From Novosphingobium cyanobacteriorum (GTDB lineage: Bacteria > Pseudomonadota > Alphaproteobacteria > Sphingomonadales > Sphingomonadaceae), in contig NZ_JAROCY010000011.1 in the NCBI RefSeq assembly GCF_029436685.1, positions 117,170 to 181,169 of the forward strand: a stretch of 64,000 nt of DNA. The letters run 5' to 3'. This document shows, one piece after another, positions 9,652 through 18,017 of this stretch. The notes beneath the pieces are model-generated. The model did no database searches. It saw nothing but the letters and a program-made list of their open reading frames with translations, and was not told the origin of the DNA. Position numbers and translations under genes: made by a program. The first letter of the stretch is position 1. Every line of letters begins with the position of its first letter.

Positions 9652-10133
9652 TTGTCTTCGATCTGGAATGCAGGAATGGCGGGCACCGCTTCGAGGGCTG
9701 GTTCGGCTCGTCTGACGATTTTGCCATTCAGCAGGAACGCGGGCTTCTGACGTGTCCGACGTGTGGCAGCGCCGACGTGGGCAAGGCGGTGATGGCGCCG
9801 AACGTGGGCCGCAAGGGCAACCAGATGCCGGCAATGCCGATGCCGGTTCCGGCCCAGGCGGACAAGCCGCAGGCAATGGCGACAACGCCGATGCCGCCCG
9901 AGGCGGTGGCCATGCTGAAAGCGGTGGCCGCGATGCAGGCCGAGGCGCTGAAATCATCGACCTGGGTGGGCGACAGCTTTGCCGAGGACGCCCGCGCCAT
10001 GCATTATGGCGAGAAGGACGCCGCACCGATTCACGGGCAGGCCACGCCGGACGAGGCAATGGCCCTGGTGGAAGAGGGCATCGAGATTGCCCCCATCCTG
10101 TTTCCGGTGGTGCCCCCGGAAAAGGCGAACTGA
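9648..10133 (+). CDS. DUF1178 family protein
   Basis: A 161-residue cytoplasmic protein of unknown function. The N-terminus MIVFDLECRNGGHRFEGWF and the cysteine pair in LTCPTCGSADV form a small zinc-ribbon-like region (residues 1-50) that is diagnostic of DUF1178. The middle is a Pro/Ala/Met-rich linker, and a second conserved segment (about 105-150) contains STWVGDSFAEDARAMHYGE. It overlaps the upstream amidase gene, a pairing often seen in alphaproteobacteria. No enzymatic motif is recognisable. Confidence 0.88.
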   Translation: MIVFDLECRNGGHRFEGWFGSSDDFAIQQERGLLTCPTCGSADVGKAVMAPNVGRKGNQMPAMPMPVPAQADKPQAMATTPMPPEAVAMLKAVAAMQAEALKSSTWVGDSFAEDARAMHYGEKDAAPIHGQATPDEAMALVEEGIEIAPILFPVVPPEKAN

Positions 10134-10197
10134 CAAGCCGTTAGTAGATGGCAACCCCGGTTGCCTGATCGGCCAGACCCCCCTATGGAAGCGGCGG

Positions 10198-10274
10198 GCG
10201 CCCGTAGCTCAGCAGGATAGAGCACCAGATTCCTAATCTGGGGGCCATGGGTTCGAATCCCGTCGGGCGCACCA
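10198..10274 (+). tRNA. tRNA-Arg (anticodon CCT)
   Basis: A 77-base cloverleaf with acceptor stem GCGCCCG/CGGGCGC, discriminator A and an encoded CCA. The D-arm contains AGCTCAGCAGGATAGAGC and the anticodon arm is CCAGA-TTCCTAA-TCTGG with anticodon CCT. The T-arm carries GGTTCGAATCC. A T-run follows the CCA. It decodes the rare AGG codon. Integrative elements often use such genes, but no integrase is adjacent here. Confidence 0.96.
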
Positions 10275-10320
10275 TTTTTCCGGCAAAAGCGGCAGCGTTG
10301 TGGCGACGGGACGCGGCGAA

Positions 10321-10671
10321 TCAGCTGGCGCGGCGGGCCCAGGGGAACAGCGGCAGTGTTTCGTTGACCGGCAGCTTCTGCGGGACGACAGAGATCGGAT
10401 CGATCAGGAACGGGCGCAGCACGTCCATCGGCAGAGCGGACTGTTTGTCCAGCACGTTGTTCTGCCAGGCCTTGAACAGCTTCACCACCCCTTCATCAGC
10501 CATGCCGAAGCGGATGCGCAGCGCGCGCAGGCGGCGGGCGACGCTGCCTTCGGTGGCGCCCTGGCGCACGGCGATTTCCGACAGGGTGCGGCCCTTCGCC
10601 ATTTCGTTAAGCAAATCGTACTGCTTGCCGGTGAGGCGCGCGAAGTTCATCTTGATTTCGGAGACGTCCAT
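10321..10671 (-). CDS. Small LuxR-type HTH protein
   Basis: A 116-residue protein whose first 65 residues form a LuxR/GerE-type helix-turn-helix: FARLTGKQYDLLNEMAKGRTLSEIA and then GSVARRLRALRIRFG correspond to the four-helix fold. The 50-residue tail has no recognised domain. No receiver, autoinducer or PAS domain is present, so it resembles a stand-alone effector of the family. The RTX gene downstream of its promoter region is on the same strand, and a regulatory link is possible but unproven. Confidence 0.75.
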   Translation of the reverse strand: MDVSEIKMNFARLTGKQYDLLNEMAKGRTLSEIAVRQGATEGSVARRLRALRIRFGMADEGVVKLFKAWQNNVLDKQSALPMDVLRPFLIDPISVVPQKLPVNETLPLFPWARRAS

Positions 10672-10975
10672 GGAATACGCCCTTCTTTCAGAGGTTTGGC
10701 CATGGCACAGGTCGGCGGGAAGGGCATCCTGAGTTAGCCCGGAATCCGACCAATCCGGATCGGTAGCTTGTGACAGCCAAGGTTTGCGCTAAGTATTTCT
10801 GCGGTTAAAATCATCCGAATGCGGATCAATCCTGGCGGCGCTGCCCTTTGGCCCAGGGCTTTGCCGGCGGGCCACTGCACCGGGCACAGTTCGGGGATTG
10901 CCGTTGGCGAAGCTGCCTGTGCGAGACGAACGAGGGGCGACCGAAGCCGCCCCTTGAAAAAGGTGGAACAGGATA
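10672..10975. other. Intergenic region upstream of the LuxR-type gene
   Basis: 304 bases without a supported gene. It must hold the promoter of the minus-strand LuxR-type gene. About 80-100 bases upstream of that start is a direct repeat of CGGATT within an imperfect palindrome bounded by CCGGA and TCCGG, a possible operator. The far end carries the terminator of the RTX gene. I see nothing else convincing. Confidence 0.5.
10933..10954 (-). terminator. Probable terminator hairpin of the RTX gene
   Basis: AGGGGCG (10933-10939) pairs perfectly with CGCCCCT (10948-10954) across an 8-base loop, 21 bases beyond the RTX stop codon on the minus strand. No long T-run follows, so the call rests on stem strength and position. 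Confidence 0.5.
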
Positions 10976-12607
10976 TCAGAGGACGAGATCGGCCAGGTGC
11001 AGGCTGACCGCGCCATCGACGCGCAGGGCGAAGTCGGCAGTGCCATCACCGTTCTGGTCACCATAGATGATGGTGTTGCCGTTCACCACTTCGGCGCGCA
11101 GCTCGCCAACCGTGCTGGAGAAGGCGCTTGCGCCGATGAAGGTGAAGGACTGTGCGCCGACCGTGTTGAGATCGGCATCGACGCCGGTCATGTCGATCCG
11201 GTCACCCTCCAGCGCGCTGAAGTCCATGATGCGCGCCGCTGTGGTTGCGGTGGTGCCGGCAAGGCTGGCGTTGTCGAACGTGAAGGTGTCAGCGCCGGCG
11301 CCACCATAGATGACATCGCGCCCGCCGCCCGAATGGATCACGTCGTTGCCATCCATGCCGAAGATCTTGTCCACCCCGGTGCCACCATGGATGATGTTTG
11401 CCCCGGCGTTGCCGGTGAGGCGCGCGCCATTGTCGTTACCGGTGAGCATGAGATCGGCAGAACCGGTGAGCATCACGTTCTCGACATTGGAATCGGCGGC
11501 GAGCGTGTAGTTCACCGAGGCGCGGATGCTGTCATTGCCGCCGTTCGAACCTTCAACGATACGATCGCCTGCTTCGTCAATGATGTAGGTATCGTCGCCC
11601 GTGCCGCCGACCATCTTGTCGGCACCGACCCCGCCATCGAGGATGTCATTGCCCGAGCCACCGAGCAGGGTGTCATTGCCATCGCCACCCCAGAGGTGAT
11701 CGTTGCCTTCATCGCCTGACAGACGATCGGCCCCGTCATTGCCATGGATACGGTCAGCGTCGGTGCCGCCATAGACAATGTCATCGCCCGCGCCGGCTGC
11801 GATCCTATCCTGCCCTCCATCACCAAGCAGCGTGTCGTTGCCAGCGCCGCCGTTGATACGGTCGTTGTCGTCCTCGCCCGAGGCATAATCATTGCCATCG
11901 CCGCCGAAGATCACGTCCGCGCCTGCATCGCCATAAAGCGAGTCATCGCCGATGCCGCCTTCAAGCCGGTCATCGCCGGAACCACCATCCACGCGGTCGT
12001 TGCCGGCGTCGCCAAGGATGCGGTCATTGCCGGCATCGCCATAAAGCGCATCGTCTCCGTCGCGGCCGATCAGCAGGTCATTGCCGGTGTTGCCATGGAC
12101 GAGATCGGCGCCGAGCCCGCCATCGATCCGGTCATCACCCGCGCCGCCGTTCAGAACATCTGCGCCATCGCCACCAATGATGTTGTCGTTGCCATCGTTG
12201 CCATAGAGGTGGTCACTGCCCGCGCCGCCGACGATGCGATCGTTGCCATCACGACCATAGAGGAAATCGTCACCGTCATGCCCGCGCAGGGTGTCGTCAC
12301 CCGCGGTGCCGCTCATCACGTCAGATGCGGGGGTGGCATCGCGGACGATGGCACTGCCAGAAAGGTCGGTGAAGCTTTCACCGGTCAGGCTGAAATAGCT
12401 GGGATCGTCGGTGGTGTCGGTGGTGGGCTGGAAGGTCTGGATACGGATGTAATCGTCATAGGTCGTGGTCAGGCTGTAGTACCCGGTCACCTGGTCCAGC
12501 GTGAGCTGCTGGTTGAGGGCGAGTTCCTGCGGCGAGAAGGTGCCGTCGTTCTGGAAATAGAGGCTGGTGGAACTGCCGTTCGGGACAATCTGGTAGGTCG
12601 TATCCAT
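10976..12607 (-). CDS. RTX (haemolysin-type calcium-binding repeat) protein
   Basis: A 543-residue protein almost certainly exported by a type I system. Residues 1-100 are non-repetitive. From about residue 105 to 400 there are many GGxGxDxLx nonapeptides (GGAGSDHLY, GGDGADVLNG, GGAGDDRIDG), which form a calcium-binding beta-roll. A second short block, GGGRDVIYGGAGADTFTFD, leads into a peptidase-M10-like serralysin C-terminal domain that carries the uncleaved secretion signal. No zinc-protease motif or other effector domain is seen, so an adhesin or surface-layer-like role is more likely than a toxin. No ABC/HlyD/TolC genes lie nearby. The start is MDTTYQIVPNG; upstream in-frame codons lack a good site. 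Confidence 0.88.
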   Translation of the reverse strand: MDTTYQIVPNGSSTSLYFQNDGTFSPQELALNQQLTLDQVTGYYSLTTTYDDYIRIQTFQPTTDTTDDPSYFSLTGESFTDLSGSAIVRDATPASDVMSGTAGDDTLRGHDGDDFLYGRDGNDRIVGGAGSDHLYGNDGNDNIIGGDGADVLNGGAGDDRIDGGLGADLVHGNTGNDLLIGRDGDDALYGDAGNDRILGDAGNDRVDGGSGDDRLEGGIGDDSLYGDAGADVIFGGDGNDYASGEDDNDRINGGAGNDTLLGDGGQDRIAAGAGDDIVYGGTDADRIHGNDGADRLSGDEGNDHLWGGDGNDTLLGGSGNDILDGGVGADKMVGGTGDDTYIIDEAGDRIVEGSNGGNDSIRASVNYTLAADSNVENVMLTGSADLMLTGNDNGARLTGNAGANIIHGGTGVDKIFGMDGNDVIHSGGGRDVIYGGAGADTFTFDNASLAGTTATTAARIMDFSALEGDRIDMTGVDADLNTVGAQSFTFIGASAFSSTVGELRAEVVNGNTIIYGDQNGDGTADFALRVDGAVSLHLADLVL

Positions 12608-12893
12608 GGCACAAATCCTCTCTGGCCGGACGCGGGGGTGCGTCCGGGTGGTTGGGTGGCTTGGGTCCCCGTAAGGGTTGGCGGAAGTGGGGGCGGTCCC
12701 CGGAACACCTCTTGCTGCCAGTGCTGCGTGCAATGACGGCAGCGGTTCTTATTTCCTTTTGTATCCGCAAGTTAAGGTGAAATGCCCCGTGCGGGGGACG
12801 GGCCGTTGCGCAAATCGTGTGCCGGATTGGTTAAACTGGACGTTAACCATCTTCGTCAGGAAAGCGTTAACGTGCGGCGCGCATCGCTGCGGC

Positions 12894-14042
12894 ATGGTAC
12901 GCAGGGCGCTAACCGATACGGTCTTCCTTGCCGCGGCGCTGGGGCTGGCGCTGTTCATTGCGGCGGCGGGGGGAATTGGCATTGCCGTGGGCCGTGCCGG
13001 CGGCCTGCCGATGCCGTGGGCGGCGCTGTGGCTGCCGGCGCTCTATCTGCTGGCGCTGATGTCGTTCGCGATGCTGCGGCTGAAGATCGCCGGTGCGCAG
13101 GAGAAGGCCCGGTTCGCGGTGGAAGAGGCGCTGGCGGAGACGCAGGCGCTCTATCGGCTGCTGGCCGAGAACGCGACCGAGGTGGTGCTGCGGACCGATA
13201 CCAGCGGGATGATCGCCTATGCTTCCCCCGCGATGGCGCGGCAGGGCGGCACGGTGCCCGAAAGCCTGATCGGGCGGCACCTGACCGATATTGTCCATCC
13301 GACGCACGCGGGGCAGGTGATGGGCCTGCACGAAGATGCGATCGTGGGGGGGGAAACGCAGGAGCGCTGGGCCGAATTCGTTGCCGGAGGGGCGCTGAAG
13401 CCGGTTGACCCCGAAGGGCGGGATCACTGGTTCGAAATCCAGATCCATCCCCTGTTGCAGGAAGACGGGCGGATCACCGGCGCGGTTGCGCTGATCCGCA
13501 ACATCGACGAGCGCAAGGCCTTTGAGGAGCAGCTGTTCGAGGCGGGGCTGACCGATCCGCTGACCGGGCTTTCGAACCGGCGAGCCTTCGTGGCGATGCT
13601 GCAGCACCATCTGGACCAGGGCGCGCAAGGGTGCCTGGCGCTGTTCGACCTCGATCACTTCAAGGCGATCAACGACCAGTACGGGCACGAGGTGGGGGAC
13701 AAGGTCCTGACCATCTTTGCCCAGCTGGCCCGGTCGCAGGTGCGGCAGGAGGACATGGTGGCGCGGATCGGCGGGGAGAAGTTTGCCGTGATCCTGCCGC
13801 GCAGCACGCCCGAACAGGCGGAGCAGGTGTGTGGTCGCATCCTGACCACGTTTTCGGGCACGACACGCGTGGTGGGTGAGGCGATCGTGCGGACCACGGC
13901 GAGCGCCGGGGTGGCGCACATTGCCGGCAGCGCCGACGAGACGATGAAGGTGGCCGACCTGGCGCTCTATACCGCCAAGGCCAAGGGACGCGACCGGCTT
14001 GAGGTAGCATCACGGACACGATCCGGCGGACGGCGCTGGTAA
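12894..14042 (+). CDS. Membrane diguanylate cyclase with PAS domain and GGEKF signature
   Basis: A 382-residue signalling protein with two predicted membrane helices (about 8-30 and 36-58), a short coiled linker, a PAS sensor (about 75-205, with DTSGMIAYASPAM and HPLLQEDGRITGAVALIRNI) and a GGDEF domain (about 215-375). In the GGDEF domain, LFDLDHFKAINDQYGHEVGD supplies the metal and nucleotide residues. The signature is GGEKF (293-297) instead of GG(D/E)EF, with Lys in the fourth position. An intact RxxD inhibitory site, RQED (284-287), is five residues before it. It would make c-di-GMP from two GTP if the Lys is tolerated. Start at MVRRALTDTV, directly before the first helix. Confidence 0.87.
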   Translation: MVRRALTDTVFLAAALGLALFIAAAGGIGIAVGRAGGLPMPWAALWLPALYLLALMSFAMLRLKIAGAQEKARFAVEEALAETQALYRLLAENATEVVLRTDTSGMIAYASPAMARQGGTVPESLIGRHLTDIVHPTHAGQVMGLHEDAIVGGETQERWAEFVAGGALKPVDPEGRDHWFEIQIHPLLQEDGRITGAVALIRNIDERKAFEEQLFEAGLTDPLTGLSNRRAFVAMLQHHLDQGAQGCLALFDLDHFKAINDQYGHEVGDKVLTIFAQLARSQVRQEDMVARIGGEKFAVILPRSTPEQAEQVCGRILTTFSGTTRVVGEAIVRTTASAGVAHIAGSADETMKVADLALYTAKAKGRDRLEVASRTRSGGRRW

Positions 14043-14105
14043 TGTGCGATTTTTTCGGCGTACCCGCTTGAATCGCGAAGCCAACTGTGATTCTGTGACC
14101 AGACG

Positions 14106-14420
14106 ATGAAAAACCGCCGTTCCCGCCTGAAACTGCCGCGCGAGAGCCTGACCCAGACGCTGGCGCTGATGGCGCTGCTGCTGATGGGGGCTGTAGCGAT
14201 TGCCGGCCCCAGCGGGGTGCTGGCCTGGACCGAAAACGCCCGTCTGCTGGATCAGCGGCAGAAGGAAGTGGCGCAGCTGAGCGCCGAGCGGGACCGGCTG
14301 CAGAACCGCGTCAACCTGCTTGATCCGCGCCACGCCGATCCGGACCTGGTGGGTGAGCTGCTGCGCAAGGATTTGAATGTGGCGCACCCGGACGAGATGG
14401 TGATCCCGCGCGAGAAGTGA
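14106..14420 (+). CDS. ftsB: FtsB/DivIC-type septum formation protein
   Basis: Bitopic inner-membrane divisome protein of 104 residues. It has a short basic N-terminus, one membrane helix (about 18-42) and a periplasmic coiled coil (about 45-75, with RQKEVAQLSAERDRLQNRV). It ends with the conserved DPDLVGELLRKDLNVAHPDEMVI segment at about residues 78-100, typical of alphaproteobacterial FtsB. FtsB bridges FtsL and FtsQ and helps activate septal peptidoglycan synthesis. Confidence 0.87.
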   Translation: MKNRRSRLKLPRESLTQTLALMALLLMGAVAIAGPSGVLAWTENARLLDQRQKEVAQLSAERDRLQNRVNLLDPRHADPDLVGELLRKDLNVAHPDEMVIPREK

Positions 14421-14475
14421 GCGGGAACCCGCATCGCAGGTGCCGCGTTGCAGGGCGTTCGCGGCAGGGGGTGCG

Positions 14476-15990
14476 ATGAACGCCGAAATTGAAAAGCAGG
14501 CAGATACGGCAGACGCAGGCGATGGCCATTCGCCCTCGGTGTGGCGCTATGCCCGGGCGAGCCGCGCGCATCTGGTGATCGATGCGGCGGATTACTTCCT
14601 GCACATGCGCAACGCCATGCTGCGGGCGCGGCAGCGCATCCTTCTGATCGGCTGGGACTTTGACACCCGCATCCTGATCGGTGACGGGCGGCGGTGGTGG
14701 AACCTGCCGCGCAGAAGGGTGAGCCCGGCCCGGCTGGGATCGTTCATGGTCTGGCTGGCCAACCGTCGGCAAAGGCTGGAAGTGCGCGTGCTGAAATGGA
14801 ATTTCGGCGCGTTGAAGGCCATTTTCCGGGGATCGATGGTGTTCGATCTGCTGCGCTGGGCGCGGCACCCGCGCATCACCTTCAAGCTGGACAGCGCGCA
14901 CCCGCTGGGATGCAGCCATCACCAGAAGATCGTGGTGCTGGACGACAAGGTGGCGGCGTGTGGCGGCATCGACATGGCGGGCGAGCGCTGGGACACCAGC
15001 GAGCACCTGGAGAACGATCGGCGCCGCCGCCTGCCCGGCCATCGCCGGCTGTTTCCACCCTGGCATGATTGCACGATGATGATGGAGGGCGACATTGCCC
15101 GCGCGCTGGGCGAATATGGCCGGACGCGCTGGCAGCAGGCCGGTGGCAAGCCGTTTGGCCCGTGCGCGGATGAAGATGGCAGCCCGTGGCCCGTAGGGCT
15201 GGATGCCGAGTTCGAGGATGTGGAGATCGGCATTGCGCGCACGCGATCGCAATGGGGCGATTGCGCCGAGGTGCGGGAGGTGCAGGCCCTGTTCCTGGAG
15301 CAGATCGCCCGGGCGAGGCGGTTCATCTATGCCGAGAACCAGTATTTCGCCAGCCGCAAGGTGGCCGAGGCGATCGCGCTGAGGCTGGACGAGCCGGACC
15401 CGCCGGAGATCGTGCTGGTGATGCCGCAGGCTTCGCACGGCTGGCTTGAACAGCAGGCGATGGACGGGGCGCGGGCCCGGCTGCACCGGGCGATGAAGGC
15501 GCGGGACCATGGCGGGCGGTTCAGCATGTGGATCCCGCACAACGCGGCGGGAACGCCGATCTATGTCCATTCCAAGCTGATGATCGTGGACGACGAAATC
15601 CTGCGCGTAGGGTCGGCCAACATGAACAACCGGTCGATGGGCCTGGACAGCGAATGCGACGTGTTCATCGATGCGGCGCGCCCCGGCAACGACCACGCCC
15701 GCCCGGTGATCGGCCGCATACGGGAAAGGTTGCTGGCCGAGCATTGCGGATTGCGTATCGGGGATGTAGCGGAGCGCATTGCCGCCGCGGGATCGATGGC
15801 GGCGATGATCGCGCAGGCGGGCGCGGACGGCGGGCGCAGGCTTGAACCGTTCCGCCCGCGTGAGCTGACCGAGGCCGAAAAGGCGCTGGCCGATGCAGAG
15901 GTGCTCGATCCCGAGCGGCCGGAGCAGATGCTGGCGTTCTATCGCCGGGGCGGGCTGTTTCGCAGCAGGATCCTGCGGCGGCCCGGATGA
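14476..15990 (+). CDS. Phospholipase D family protein (cardiolipin-synthase-like)
   Basis: A 504-residue enzyme with two HKD motifs: His149-x-Lys151 in SHHQKIVVLDD, and His365-x-Lys367 in HSKLMIVDDE followed by RVGSANMNNRSMGLDSECD. Both halves of the PLD active site are therefore present. No membrane segment is seen at the N-terminus, unlike classical Cls, so it could be a soluble or peripheral phospholipase D or transphosphatidylase. ATG 14476 has an AGGGGG site in front; the in-frame GTG at 14440 lacks one. folE follows 19 bases later on the same strand. Confidence 0.87.
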   Translation: MNAEIEKQADTADAGDGHSPSVWRYARASRAHLVIDAADYFLHMRNAMLRARQRILLIGWDFDTRILIGDGRRWWNLPRRRVSPARLGSFMVWLANRRQRLEVRVLKWNFGALKAIFRGSMVFDLLRWARHPRITFKLDSAHPLGCSHHQKIVVLDDKVAACGGIDMAGERWDTSEHLENDRRRRLPGHRRLFPPWHDCTMMMEGDIARALGEYGRTRWQQAGGKPFGPCADEDGSPWPVGLDAEFEDVEIGIARTRSQWGDCAEVREVQALFLEQIARARRFIYAENQYFASRKVAEAIALRLDEPDPPEIVLVMPQASHGWLEQQAMDGARARLHRAMKARDHGGRFSMWIPHNAAGTPIYVHSKLMIVDDEILRVGSANMNNRSMGLDSECDVFIDAARPGNDHARPVIGRIRERLLAEHCGLRIGDVAERIAAAGSMAAMIAQAGADGGRRLEPFRPRELTEAEKALADAEVLDPERPEQMLAFYRRGGLFRSRILRRPG

Positions 15991-16009
15991 CGAGATGGGA
16001 GAGCAAGGT

Positions 16010-16618
16010 ATGAGCAGCCTGGTGGGACCGGACGAGGACGATGGCAGCGGCAAGGTTCCCGTTCCGCAGGAGGTGCAGGACGCGATCCGCACGCTGATCC
16101 GCTGGGCCGGCGACGAACCCTTGCGCGAAGGGCTGCTCGATACGCCCAAGCGCGTGGCGCGGGCGTGGAAGGAATATTGCCAGGGCTATTCCGAGGACCC
16201 GGCGGTGCACCTTGCCCGGCAGTTCGAGGAAGTGGGCGGATACGACGAGATCGTACTGCTGAAGGACATTCCGTTCCAGTCACACTGCGAGCACCACATG
16301 GCGCCGATCATCGGCAAGGCGGCGATCGCCTATCTGCCGCGTGACAAGGTGGTGGGCATTTCCAAGCTCGCGCGGGTGCTGCACGGCTATGCCCGCCGCC
16401 TGCAGATCCAGGAGCGGCTGACCGCCGAAGTCGCGCAGTGCATCTGGGACAACCTGCGCCCGCACGGCGTGGCCGTGGTGATTGAGGCGAGCCATGCCTG
16501 CATGACCGCCCGTGGCGTGCGCACCCCCGGGGTGGGCATGGTGACGAGCCGGCTGATGGGCACCTTCCTGGAGGACAACCGCAGCCGCAAGGAAGTGCTG
16601 AGCCTGATGGGCTACTGA
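16010..16618 (+). CDS. folE: GTP cyclohydrolase I
   Basis: Converts GTP to dihydroneopterin triphosphate, the first step of folate synthesis. The 202-residue product carries the zinc and catalytic residues in HCEHHMAPIIGKAAIAYLP (two His and a Cys) and in ASHACMTARGV (second Cys), plus the GISKLARVLHGYARRLQIQE stretch (about 125-144) that is nearly invariant in the family. A second ATG at 15995 is in frame; I chose 16010 because of the GGAG/AGG sequences in front. Confidence 0.96.
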   Translation: MSSLVGPDEDDGSGKVPVPQEVQDAIRTLIRWAGDEPLREGLLDTPKRVARAWKEYCQGYSEDPAVHLARQFEEVGGYDEIVLLKDIPFQSHCEHHMAPIIGKAAIAYLPRDKVVGISKLARVLHGYARRLQIQERLTAEVAQCIWDNLRPHGVAVVIEASHACMTARGVRTPGVGMVTSRLMGTFLEDNRSRKEVLSLMGY

Positions 16619-16743
16619 CCAAGCCAGCAAAGAAACATTACAATTCCGTGCCTTGCCCGAACTGGTTAGCCTGACCTACCTAAGCGTGCGTCATCGGTGA
16701 AGTGAACACCGGGGCGAACATGTGGTTTGCAGGAGAAAGCTGG

Positions 16744-17220
16744 ATGAAAGGCATGGCAAAGGCCTGGCTGGCGCTGGGCATCGCAGGTGGGGCAATGGTT
16801 GCCGGCACGGCGGCGGCCGAGGCTGCGACAGGATCATTGCGCCACAGCACGGTGGTGACGCACCGGGGGGTGCCGATTTCCGCCGACTATGAAGGCGTGA
16901 GCGAGATTGCCCTTCGGCAGATCGGAAGCACGGCGCCCGGCGGCAGGGCCAGCACGCTGCGTTGCGCATGGACGGTCTCGCTGGCGGTGGAGCGCACCGC
17001 GCGGGCGGGCAAGGCGGCATCCGCGCGCCACACCATGCGGCAGGAAAACGCCCTGGCCGGTGAAGCGGCAGGATGGTGCGCCGGCGCGCGCCAGGCCATC
17101 GAGCGGACGGTTGCCGCAAGGCAGGATCGCCTGCAGGCGACGATGATGGCGCTGGTGGCGCAGGATCGCGCCGCGATCCTGGCGGAGGCCGACCGATTGA
17201 CAACGCATGGCGAGGGCTGA
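16744..17220 (+). CDS. Hypothetical exported protein
   Basis: A 158-residue protein of no recognised family. The start MKGMAKAWLALGIAGGAMVAG is a clear Sec signal peptide with probable cleavage after AAAEAA (about residue 28), and an AGGAG site lies 10 bases ahead. The mature part has two cysteines (ASTLRCAWTVS and AAGWCAGARQ) that could form a disulfide in the periplasm, and an Ala/Arg-rich helical C-terminus. The last 14 bases overlap the next gene, a porin-like protein, so the two are probably made together. Confidence 0.7.
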   Translation: MKGMAKAWLALGIAGGAMVAGTAAAEAATGSLRHSTVVTHRGVPISADYEGVSEIALRQIGSTAPGGRASTLRCAWTVSLAVERTARAGKAASARHTMRQENALAGEAAGWCAGARQAIERTVAARQDRLQATMMALVAQDRAAILAEADRLTTHGEG

Positions 17221-17938
17221 CCCGCTGCGTCGCAACTGGACGTGGGCAGCGGTGATCGCTGCGGGCGCGCTTTCGGGCGCACCGGCCTGCGCCGGGGAGA
17301 TAAGTGCCGCCGTGGAGGCCGGAACCGGCGAAGTGCGCCGGGGCCTCTACTGGTCGGGCGGGAAGGGCGTGATCGGTGCGGAGGTCTATGGCCCCATCGC
17401 CGGTATTGATGCGTCGGTCCGCGTGGTTACCCTGCGCGGATCGGCGCGCCATGGCGGGGCCGACGCAGTGGCGGACCTGCGCCTTGCCCGGGAATGGCCG
17501 GTCGGCCCGGCGTTTGTGTGGGTGGAGGCGGTGGGTCATGCCTTTGTGAACGCGCAGGGGCGGATGGACTATGCCGAGGCGGGCGCGGGCGTGCGCTATG
17601 CGCTGGGGCCGGTTGAGATCGACGGGCGAGCCTATTACGCGCCACCACAGGCGGCGATCGGCGGAAGCAACGTGCATGTGCGGGCATCGGCAACTGCCGG
17701 GCTGCCGGGTACGCCGCTGACCCTGGTGGCGGCGCTCGGGCGGTCTGCGGGTTCGCAAGCAGGGGGCAGCCGGCTGCGGCCCGGCGGTTCCTACACCGAC
17801 TGGAAGCTTGGCGTGGAATACAGCCGCGGGCCACTGAGCGCCGGGATCGACTATACCGGGACGTCTGGCGGATCAGGCCTTATTGCTAGGGGTGATCTGG
17901 ATGACCGCGTGGTGGCGCGCGCCGCCTTGCGGTTCTGA
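17207..17938 (+). CDS. TorF-like outer-membrane beta-barrel protein
   Basis: A 243-residue exported protein. Its signal peptide (WAAVIAAGALSGAPACAG, cleavage near residue 29) is followed by alternating amphipathic strands ending in VVARAALRF, the aromatic terminus needed for outer-membrane insertion. The pattern of strands (YWSGGKGVIGAEVYGP, VEYSRGPLSAGIDYTGTSG) resembles the TorF family of putative porins, which is expanded in sphingomonads. Transported substrate unknown. It overlaps the upstream exported protein gene by 14 bases. Confidence 0.7.
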   Translation: MARADPLRRNWTWAAVIAAGALSGAPACAGEISAAVEAGTGEVRRGLYWSGGKGVIGAEVYGPIAGIDASVRVVTLRGSARHGGADAVADLRLAREWPVGPAFVWVEAVGHAFVNAQGRMDYAEAGAGVRYALGPVEIDGRAYYAPPQAAIGGSNVHVRASATAGLPGTPLTLVAALGRSAGSQAGGSRLRPGGSYTDWKLGVEYSRGPLSAGIDYTGTSGGSGLIARGDLDDRVVARAALRF

Positions 17939-18017
17939 ACCCGGCGTGGCGCTTCGAAGGCGTTGACAACCGGCGGGGTTGGCGGAAGTTTTACCCAGCA
18001 GGTGGGAAGGCCAGGCG

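Noticed and set aside
12831..12846. TTAA boxes before the diguanylate cyclase gene as a CtrA-binding site
   Set aside because: The two TTAA boxes are 8 bases apart, whereas the CtrA full site needs 7; other GTTAAC copies nearby are not suitably spaced.
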